Source: Beta vulgaris subsp. vulgaris
Lineage: Eukaryota; Streptophyta; Magnoliopsida; Caryophyllales; Amaranthaceae
Assembly: GCF_026745355.1 (NCBI RefSeq)
Contig: NC_079207.1
Span: forward strand, 9,155,238 to 9,219,237
Length of the DNA stretch: 64,000 nucleotides
Direction of reading: 5' to 3'
Shown: positions 54,651 to 64,000 of the stretch, in pieces
Position numbering within the stretch: position 1 is the first letter of the stretch
Layout of the letters: each line of letters begins with the position of its first letter
Notes under the pieces: generated by a model
What the model was told of the DNA's origin: nothing
The model's database searches: none
Seen by the model: the letters and a program-made list of their open reading frames with translations, nothing else
Program-made: the position numbers and the translations under genes

Positions 54651-57600
54651 CAAATAACTTAAATCAGTTGCATGCTACACACCCTGAAGATCACATGTCT
54701 AACCATGTACTATATTATATGCAATCCAATATTGGTGTAGTAGATTATGTGAGATCAATGAATTCATCTCATTTCTCACATGTGAATAAAATAATAGAGA
54801 GGAGTGGACAATTTATTAATTAGTTTTAAAGACATCTCTTACAATATATTAGAGTAGCTTAGATATGAGATTTGACATATGCCAATCTCTTCTTAAAAAA
54901 AAATCCACCTAAAATCAATGCAAATTCAGAAATAAAACTTCTATTTAAAAATACAATATTCTTCTCACAAAATTTTTTATATTTTCCTCCATTTTTATAT
55001 AGGTTCTCCATTATGACTCACACACTTATCAATACAAAATTGATCATTAAATTTTTTAATTATACAATATAATAATAAAAATTTATATTTTGAAAATCTA
55101 CATCGAGAAAAATTCAACAATATCTTATATGATAATGTTGATGTTTATGCATCTTAAACATATATATAATCAATGTAGAGTATATTAATAATTCAGTAGT
55201 CAAAGTGAAGTATCTAATAAAAACAAAGGGACTATATGGACATATGGTCTTCTTATATTGTAATTGGTAAATTAATTATATTAAGATTTTGGAATAATTG
55301 TATATGGTCTTCTTATATTGTAAATTTGTAATTGGTAAACTAATTATATTAAGATTTTGGAATAATTGTATATAATTAGGTCATACATTCAAATATAATC
55401 CATAACTTTTCAGATACATTATCAAGCGAAGTCCGAACAAAAACTAGTAAAGTAAAATGGGAAATTGAATGACATATTTTTCCGTCCTTATCATATAAAC
55501 CCCTACAAAAAAAAAAAAGGTAAATGTACATGTCGATCATACTTTTTTATATCCAAAAATCGTCGATATCACATTTATACACAAAACACGACGAGAGTGC
55601 AAATTTTCAATACTAATCTCTCCCTAGCTATTTGGCTTTTAAAGATTTTGGTATCTACTAATAGTATCATCTTGGATCAACCGCTATAACTGGTAAGACT
55701 TGAAACAAGCATATAGACCACAGGTGTGTACTGTGTAGTGTGGCCCATGAATTCCAACTTCAAAGCGATGTTTTTGCTGCTACAAATGACTAAACAGACA
55801 AGCAGTTTGAGAATAATGTACATTGATCCTAATTCATATAACATGAAAATTGAAAACCAATAGGAATGTAGTTTCCAGCTTTGAGGAAATAAAAGCAACA
55901 AAACAAATTGATCAGTTAAAATTTCCCCTTTTACTCTTTTTCTTTTTGAATCTTGACTTGTTCACTTTCTGCATAGTGGAGATAAGATCAACAAAAGGGC
56001 GTAAGAAGTAAAAATATAACAAACACAAAAACAAGAAAAACTGTAAAAGGCTGCATGGGAGACAAGTGTGTTTTCTTAAATTAAATCCAACGCAGTATGC
56101 AGTTACGCACCCAGATACTTCAATCTTCAGTCAAATAAACTCTGATAATAATAATAATTTTTTAAAAGGAAAAATTTTAATAAATAATTATTTCAGGATA
56201 AATTTTGAGGTGTAATATGTTAGGGTATTATTCTTTCAAAAAAAAAAATTGTTAGGGTATTATTTATGTTATAACTCATTAATTTTTTTACCTAATAAAA
56301 TCAAATAACTACCAATTAAATTCAATGAGGTGTAATAAGTTTCAATCAGGTCCAATAAAATCTATTAAGTTCCAATGAGATCAATAAGTTTTAATCATAT
56401 CCAATAAGCTCCAATAATGTTCAATCAGGTCCAATAAGTTGAACCAGGTCCAATAAGTTGAATCAGGTCCAATCAAGTTTAATAAGTTCAGTTCAGGTAG
56501 GTTCAAATAAGTTCAAGGTTACTAAACTAGTCATTTTAGATAATGACTCGCCTTGTATCTTAAATGGCTACTTCTATCTTAAATGATCTATTTTAAATAA
56601 CAAATTACTCTTATCTTACAATATTAAATTACAGTAAGATGATCTTATATGAGACATCGTGATTTTATATCCGAATTTATTTAATTGCAATGAGAAAACA
56701 TAAAATACTTGCGTATTAGAAACTTCCTAAATAATTTTAACAAATCGACCGCTTTAAAATCTAACAACAACGTATTTAGCCTTTTTCTATCAACTAAAGC
56801 TTGTTCATATCATACAAGAAAAAAAAGAAAGGGAAAGCAAACAAAGTCTCCGATTACCGCCTACATCCGTATCTTTCGGGAGCTTGTTTGTTTTAGACAA
56901 AATTTGTGCCTCCCTCTCACCCAACCCCCCATTCCCACCTTTCCTTATTTTTAATCTCACCCTTCATCTCTCACTAACTTGCAATTTACACTAATTATTA
57001 AACTAATATAAACTTTCATTCGTTTCTAAAAGCTGCAACATGTCGACTTTCACATATGAAAAATGCACGAAATTGATTATTAATATTTTTATTTATCGAT
57101 TAGTACATTTATGAAAAATTTAACATTTTGAAAATATATATCTGGAGTAATCCAATAATATATAATATGATTGTATTTATATTTACATATTAGGTTTCTG
57201 GTATGGTGAAAAAGTTGAATTAAAATTAGTTTTGAACAGCGTAAAATTTTCAATAACACAACATGTATTACGAAATATAGACAATAACAATCTTGATACA
57301 GGATACACGTAGCCTTGAGTTTTAATAGGTTGGGTTGCCTCGCACACGCCCCCACCTATAGGTCCATTAAAAGTTATACACCCCATCCTTTAAATCCCAA
57401 ACAAATGATTGAGATAGGAATTGAATGTTAGAATTTGTTAGAAAATATGAAAAAACTCAACACTTGATCCAGCCTCAATTTATATACATAATAGTATAAT
57501 ACTCGTAGCCTTAAGTACTAATAAAAAGCGTTAATCCATTTCCTTAATTAAAACCACGGTAAATATCGACTGTGTTATTTATTATTTCCGCGGCTTCTAA

Positions 57601-58289
57601 ATACATTCAATATGTTGATTTTCAAACAGGCCAATGCACTAGCTACTTTATCTGTTAATATCTTGAATTATCGATTAGTAACACATATAACATTTTGAGA
57701 TTAATCCAACAATATATTATTAAATAAAAATTAGTATCAAATAGCAGAAAATTTTCAATATAGTACATAATTAGAAACAAAGGTAATATGTTTTCCTAAT
57801 TGCTACATTTTTCTGAAACGGTTGTTTTTTTTTATTGCTTCATTGCTTGAAACTTTCTTTATTTAGATTATTTGACCCATCAAAAAGTAATAGAATTATA
57901 TTTGTTTTTCCTTTCTTACTAAAAAATATTTTTTTTCACATTTTTTCATTAATTTACATTAAATAAGTAAAAGAATATCCTCTAAAATATTTAACTATAA
58001 CAGTAAATAAACCTTTGTTCAAACCACAATGTAGCAATTAAATAAAAACAAAGGGACTACAATCTAACCAAGAACTCCATTTTTCCTTAATTTTTGTCTA
58101 GAAAAATCATGTTCCCATCATTTATTTGCTTCTTAAATTTTGTTTTTTGATTTGTTTATTCAACTAAGTGTAACAATTAATACTCTTTCATCAATAATTA
58201 TTCTTCATTCACTCTCCTAAAATCATCTTTTCCCATACAACATTTATTTAAATAAACATTTTTTTTACTACCTCTTTTAAATTCTACTA
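54651..58289. other. distal AIL upstream region
   Basis: AT-rich. Contains a direct duplication (55242-55301 and 55302-55371, unit catatggtcttcttatattg onward), a decayed run of tccaataagtt motifs (56330-56515) related to the element at 43186 in the other orientation, and a possible worn MITE at about 57797-58058. No gene recognised. Confidence 0.5.
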
Positions 58290-58542
58290 CCTCTGTTTCT
58301 TTTTAATTGTTACACTTACACTTTTCACGCATGCCGATGCACTACTTTGAGCCTTTATATCTCTAATTTTGTATTTGTAAAAAATATAAAAATTACATAT
58401 TAATAAAATACATACTAATACAAATCTAACAAGATCCCACATGACTATGTTTTTATTCACGTATAAAGCACAAACGAGGGTCAAAGTGCAATTTATGAAT
58501 AGTGTAAAATGTCAAAGTGTAACAATTAAAAAGAAACGGAGG
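58290..58542. mobile_element. Stowaway-like MITE in the AIL promoter
   Basis: CCTCTGTTTCTTTTTAATTG left, CAATTAAAAAGAAACGGAGG right, TA at 58288-58289 and 58543-58544. It lies about 585 bp upstream of the AIL start codon. Confidence 0.75.
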
Positions 58543-58735
58543 TAATACTTATCTTATTCTCATTAGAAGATAGAAATAAGAATTATATTTTGAAACAGAG
58601 CGAGTATTATAAGATCCACGGTAAATTCTCTCTCTTACTCCTGTGTGGTGCAACGTATGTGCGTGTGTATCTGTCTCTCTGGTTTTACGCCGGTTGGCAG
58701 CCGAAACCGCCCTTTCCTCCCCTTATAATCCTCCA

Positions 58736-58870
58736 CATCTCCCTTCTCTTCTTTTCCTTTCTCTCTCTCTCCTCTCTCAAACTCACTACCTTCCATTTTC
58801 TCTCACTACTACCTCATAAACTCTACTTACCTTCTCTCTCTACTTTTCATTTTCACCTTCATTATAATCT
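58736..58870 (+). promoter_or_regulatory. CT-rich leader or core promoter of the AIL gene
   Basis: Dense pyrimidine tracts (ctctctctctcctctctc and similar) follow a weak ttataat at 58723-58729. CT-rich patches are common around plant transcription start sites. The exact start cannot be read from sequence. Confidence 0.35.
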
Positions 58871-59127
58871 TCAATTCATGCATCCCTATAACCCATTTCA
58901 TATCACTCCATCTTTAATTCGTTGCATGCATTGATTAACTCTTTTTTCTTTCAGTCTGAACCGAAAAATAAACAGTCACTGCACCATTTTTATTCATTAT
59001 TTAGCTTCGTGTGTATCGCATAACGTTAACTAACTCCTCCACTGTCACCTATATCATTTTCTCTCTCATTTTTTTTTTTTTTTTTGCATTTAAGTTTGTG
59101 TGATTTTTTTTTTTTTATAAAAAAAAA

Positions 59128-62100
59128 ATGGCACCAGCTGCAGCAAGTAGTAACTGGCTTTCATTTTCTCTATCACCAATGGAAATGTTAGCAACTTCAC
59201 ATCATCATAATCATAATCATCAAACTCCTCAACTTAATCTTCCTTCTCCTATTTCTAACTCTTCTCATCATTACTATCTTGACTCATTTTACAACACTGG
59301 TAAGTTATTGTCATATCATATCTCATAACTACTCTCGGTTTCATTTTAATCTACGCACTTATAATAACAATTAAAATGAAACGGAGGGAATATAACATAA
59401 TAACTTTACTATAAGTATTTTGTTGATCTGTTTTTAATGATTTTGTTTATGTTGTAGATTGGGGGAATCATCAGAAAATGTACACAGACTATGTGGTGGA
59501 CCAACAAATAGAAGATCATCATCATCATCATCATGCATCATCAACAGTACCTAAACTAGAAGATTTCTTTGGCGGTGATAACAACAATACGACATCGTAT
59601 AACAGCCAACCCGAGTCAACAACTCAAGACTCGTCTTCTCAGTTAACTCATCTTTACGAGTCAACTCAGCACCATAACTCGGCACCTAACTACTTCACAA
59701 ATCACCACCAACAACAACAACAAGATCTGAAAGCGTTTCAAGCTGCTTTCTCTACTAACTCGGGCTCCGAGGTGGATGACTCAGCTGCAACTCACTTAGG
59801 GTGCGGTAATGGAAGTGGGACCGAGTTTGTAGGTCAGTCTATTGAGTCAACTCATACTGAGTTGATCCCGAGTTACACCACCACTACTACTACTAATAAC
59901 AACAACAACAACAATAATAATAATAACAATGGTGGGAGTTTGTCGCTTGCTGTAGTTCCGCAAGAAAAATCAATAGTTGGTGTTGATACTGATAATAGTA
60001 ATAAGAAGATTTCTGATACTTTTGGTCAAAGGACCTCCATTTACAGAGGAGTTACTAGGTAATTTTTATTATTATTTTTTGTAATTTTTATTTTTGAGAA
60101 AATGGGTTGTTTTTAATTTCAGTTTATGTTGTTATTTTGGTAAAAAAAAAAAAAAAAAGGCATAGATGGACTGGTAGATATGAAGCACATCTATGGGATA
60201 ATAGCTGTAGAAGAGAAGGACAAGCACGAAAAGGGCGTCAAGGTAATTTTAATTTAATTTTATTTACTTCATTTTATTTACTTCATTTTATTTAATTAAT
60301 CTTAATTAAAAAAATTGTATCTTTTTTCTTTTGTTATTTTGTGGAAATTAAATGAGAAAATGTGGAGTATGTTTTTTGCATATTACTATAAGTGAAGTAC
60401 TTGGATTTAGAGTGAGTGACAAATAAATTAATGTTGCATATATGTGAAAATGTAAATTTATGTTGAAGTTTATAAAGTTTGAACTTTAGAACAAGTTATT
60501 TATAATAATAAATTATTAATAATAATGTAGTTTCGTTTTTTAACTTATTTTCAGTTCAGTTCAGTTTAGTCCGAAAGATCAGAGCCGTAGTGATTGAATA
60601 TAAAGATGGATAAACAATAATGGCAGATAAAAATAAATGCAGAATACTACATCATCAAATCTAAATGAATAATTAATGGAGTATCTAGCAGGGGTATCTA
60701 AATCAATCAAACTAAAGGTTTTTGCCTTTTTTTTTTATAAAAAAATAAAAAAATAAAAATAAACAGTAAGTTAACTAGTATGATTGATTTGATGTAAGTG
60801 CTAGGGTGTATGCAGTATTCATATGTTGTAGTAGTAGTACTGCTTTCTCTGCATACTTCCCCCAAAAAACTGAAGAACTCTGAGACCTTGCTTTCATTTC
60901 TTTCATTTCACTGTTTACTCATCAGTCAGAAATGTGCCGCCATTTTGCTAAATTGTAAAATAAATAAATCTGATTTTATTTCTGTCTTCTCTCTCTTTTT
61001 TTTTTGTTTTGCTTTGGTGGTGGTTTGGTCAGGCTGAAAGTAAAAGTTGTGTAACCTAAAGTTCTAAATGTGCCAGCTCCTACATTTATGTTTATTGTTA
61101 CTGTGTAATGCAAAAGTTTATTGGTGACTCTTTACTTGGACTATATATTTGTTAGCTTCTATTGTTTAGGCCCAAGTTCGATATCGACTTATTACTTAAT
61201 GTTGTATGTTATTTGGAACCGATGAAAGATCGCGTGTAAAATGCTCGAAAGGGAATGTTCGGAACAAGTGATATCCTGTGTAGGATGGATATGTTTTGGT
61301 TCAAGTGGTTTCCGCACTTCATTGGCTAGATAATTACAACCACCTCGTATAATTTAGGGCTCTGTGCTAAATTAATTTTAAGGATTGAGATTTTTTTGGT
61401 GAACAAAAATCATTAATGTCGATTTTTGGAGAACTTGAAGAGATGAAGTTAAACACGGTGTAGAATTAACCTCTTTGAATCTACACCCAACTTTACATTC
61501 TTTATAATGAAAAAGAACAACCTTTAATTAGATTTATTTATTTATTATTTTGTTTCACTCTGGGTGGACAACTAATAATATTTGGCTCTTATATATTGAG
61601 GTCTGTGCAGTTGCTCACCCTTTGACCTTAGTCGCCACTTATAATTGTAATGAGAGTATGTACAAGCAATGCCAAATTCTCTCTAAGCATGGTTTAAGGT
61701 CTTCATTTATGTTTAGTTGAATCTTTTACTATACTCAGTTAACTAACTGAGACTTAATTAGTGTGGGATTAATTCAAAAATTGGTGACTCAGTGATGTGA
61801 CCTAAGAGTGGTTCCACATGTAAAGGAAAGAAACAAAAAGAAAAATAATGTGGTGACAAAAGTTTTTTTACATTCACTTTCTCACACCAATGTCTGAACA
61901 CATACTGCTACAATTTCACCCTCCTTCCCTTCCCTCCATTTCTTTGCTTTTGCTTTTAATCACTTTTATAATCACTCTCTCTCTCATGCACTGCTTGAAT
62001 ATAGGCGGTCCAATCTATTGGTTTGACCAAGCCACCAATTTGTCTACATGCCCTACATTACAAACACTAGCCCTCAAATCAGGCCGCAACTTTTCTGTAG

Positions 62101-64000
62101 TTTATGGACTTAAAATGCATTTTGTTGTATAATACTAATACTTTGCTTGGGTGGTTAAGTAATTTGTGCTAGTTTCCTTGTTTGCTGAACTTGGTCTGTG
62201 TTGTTTGAGACACTTCAACAGCGATTGTTTACCTTGCGCTACTAACTTAGGCTATGTTCTTTTCGACTTATTTTCACTTCAGTTAATTTAGTTCGGTTTA
62301 ATTTCTCTCTGTAATTTGTTTATCTCAGTTTAGTTAATTCATTTCAATTCAATTTCTCTTCAGTCCAGGAGAAGGGGGAGCCTTAACTTCTAGTTAGTTA
62401 ATGTTGTGTAGCATTAGAAAATAGGAAAATGTATACTTAATATTATTCGTATCTAAAGGGAAAAAAAATCTCTAATCCATGTTTTATGAGCGGGGATGTA
62501 GATGCCATAGTTCGCTGATATTGAAAAGGGTGGGAAACTGGGAATGCAAATGTCGTAACTTGGGCCATGATTTTGAGATGCTTGCTTGGGGTCCTTAATT
62601 GCTCGAATCTTTCCTATACAATGATATTTTTGCTTTCGATTTTATACGGGTTTGTTGCGTAAGTTACTTCAGCTGTTAACGTTGTGTTTCTCTTTTTGAC
62701 ATGATTTGCAACTTTTGGCGGTCGGCTTACAATAATTTGCAGTCTATTTAGGTGAGTAATCTATCATAATATTTTTCTTACTTCACCCAAAAATGTAAAA
62801 AATGGTACCTTTTATTATATGCGTAAGATTTGCAAAGTGAGAAAATGTTGTGCTTTTATGGTCTAGGTGGGTATGACAAAGAAGAAAAGGCAGCTAGGGC
62901 TTACGACTTGGCAGCTCTAAAGTACTGGGGTCCCACTGCCACCACTAATTTCCCGGTAAATTTTGTCCATCCTTTTTGAATTTCAAGTCATACTAATTAT
63001 ACTAGATATCTGACTTCAAATTATTATCAAAATTGCTAATTATTGGTGTAATTATGTCTTCTCCATGCAGATGTCAAATTACAGTAAAGAATGTGAGGAC
63101 ATGAAACATGTGACGAAGCAAGAATTCATCGCCTCCCTCCGAAGGTTGGCCTCTCATCAATTTCTTATTTTTTGTTTTAGGTGGTTGAAGTTCGTACTCC
63201 ATATTATTTTGGCTATCTCTGATCTGATTTCTTGTGTAAATATTTGCAGGAAAAGTAGTGGCTTCTCTAGGGGTGCATCAATTTACCGGGGTGTCACAAG
63301 GTTCATACACTATTGAAGCTTTCCTGCCTTGATGTTGTATTTTGCTTACTTGTGTTTTCAATGATCACAACGTATTAATTCGCTCATTTGATATGCAGAC
63401 ATCATCAGCAAGGGCGTTGGCAAGCAAGGATAGGCCGTGTTGCTGGCAACAAAGATTTATATCTTGGTACTTTTGGTAAGTAATAACCCATTGCTTTCTA
63501 ATCATACATAAAACTCGTTAACTCATTCAAGTATCTGATTCGTGGTTTTCAAAATGCTTGACAGCTACCGAGGAGGAAGCAGCTGAGGCCTATGATATAG
63601 CAGCCATCAAGTTTAGAGGCGTAAATGCCGTGACCAATTTCGAGATGAACCGTTATGATGTGGAGGCCATCCTTAAGAGCAACCTACCTATTGGTGGGGC
63701 TGCGAAGCGTTTGAAGCTAGCTACTGAGGCGGCTGATCAGAAACCGACACTCAGCCTAGACCAACAATCACATTCTAGCAATGGGAGCAGTGGTGGTGGT
63801 ACAAGCAGTACCATCAACTTTTCTGCTATTCAATCAGTTCCCCCCATCACATGTGTGCCATATGATACCGCAACTGCTATTTTCCACCAGAACCTATTTC
63901 ATCACCTGAATTCCAATGGTGGGGCTCAAGCAGTTACTTCGGATTCTTATGGTTCCGGATTGTCTTCAGTGGCTCCGATGATGTCGCTGATGCCACAGAC
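59128..64000 (+). CDS. AIL7: AIL6/AIL7 (PLETHORA-class) AP2 transcription factor, 3' end outside window
   Basis: Nine exons in frame: 59128-59299, 59458-60058, 60160-60242, 62743-62751, 62867-62955, 63071-63144, 63250-63300, 63399-63475 and 63565 to the window edge; 530 aa so far. Lineage motifs are present: [13 protein letters not shown] at the N-terminus, PKLEDFFGG, and [14 protein letters not shown] entering the first AP2 domain (about 250-318). That domain has the ten-residue insert ending in KGRQVYLG, typical of the AINTEGUMENTA group. The linker is followed by the second AP2 domain (about 351-411: [33 protein letters not shown]). These are nuclear DNA-binding regulators of meristem maintenance, organ initiation and phyllotaxis. 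A Thr/Asn homopolymer lies near residues 204-221. A C-terminal activation region continues past 64000. AIL6 is the main alternative name. Confidence 0.93.
60243..62742. other. AIL intron 3 (2500 nt)
   Basis: By far the longest intron of the gene. It contains a short CAGTT-type fragment (60545-60590) and a weak Tourist-like stretch from ggctatgttc at about 62252. Otherwise no repeat or gene was recognised; open frames here (60798-61037, 61890-62132) are not supported. Confidence 0.6.
62743..62751 (+). other. 9-nt micro-exon of the AIL gene
   Basis: TCTATTTAG, flanked by tttgcag and gtgagt, encodes the VYL part of KGRQVYLGGYD in the first AP2 domain. The reading frame needs it: exon 3 ends after one base of a codon and exon 5 begins with two. 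It sits after a 2500-nt intron. Confidence 0.95.

Noticed and set aside
59333..59390. Small Stowaway-type inverted repeat in AIL intron 1
   Set aside because: Only short AT-rich arms (tttcattttaat / attaaaatgaaacgg) and no clear TA duplication on the left; too weak to list as an element.

Overview
This is a nuclear genomic segment from a flowering plant (eudicot). The genes have GT-AG introns and belong to plant families, the spacers are AT-rich, and they are full of short non-autonomous transposons. I cannot name the species; a Caryophyllales-type genome is only a weak guess. All exon limits below were derived by hand from splice signals, reading-frame continuity and family similarity. They are not transcript-supported.

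Layout. Minus strand, 0.6-4.4 kb: an Ecdysoneless/SGT1-family gene whose 3' end lies off the left edge. Plus strand, 6.9-7.2 kb: a small single-exon gene resembling SKIP34. Plus strand, 11.75-17.69 kb: a ten-exon nucleobase-ascorbate transporter of the NAT11/NAT12 type (726 aa). Minus strand, 18.1-20.4 and 21.8-24.0 kb: two tandem three-exon old-yellow-enzyme genes (OPR-like, 390 and 391 aa) with unusual active-site residues. Minus strand, 26.2-31.35 kb: an eight-exon U-box E3 ligase (813 aa) with a USP-like N-terminus, a coiled coil, a degenerate kinase domain and a C-terminal U-box, of the PUB50 type. From 31.35 to 59.13 kb there is a ~27.8 kb gene-poor interval whose only recognised gene is tRNA-Ala(CGC) at 36.5 kb. 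Plus strand from 59.1 kb: an AIL6/AIL7 (PLETHORA-class) double-AP2 transcription factor, cut by the right edge in its last visible exon; it contains a 9-nt micro-exon.

Context. From memory, an Ecdysoneless homologue, PUB50 and AIL7 are neighbours on Arabidopsis chromosome 5 (At5g65490-At5g65510). Finding the same three families here suggests an old conserved block, expanded by insertions and by interspersed genes. The genes do not form a pathway; each acts separately (nuclear cofactor, F-box/SCF-type partner, membrane transporter, flavin reductases, ubiquitin ligase, meristem regulator).

Repeats. Spacers and introns hold Stowaway-like MITEs (CTCCCTCCGT ends, TA duplications), a Tourist-like family (3-bp duplications TTA/TAA/ATA) whose bodies are built from short tandem repeats, hAT-like MITEs inserted into tRNA-derived SINEs, a MULE-like MITE, one solo LTR in an OPR intron, a near-perfect 196-bp palindrome, an array of hairpins just upstream of the NAT gene, and a miRNA-like foldback. 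I see no convincing wholly new multi-gene system. The most unusual signals are the OPR active-site changes, the tandem-repeat-bodied Tourist family, the long palindrome and the phased hairpin array.
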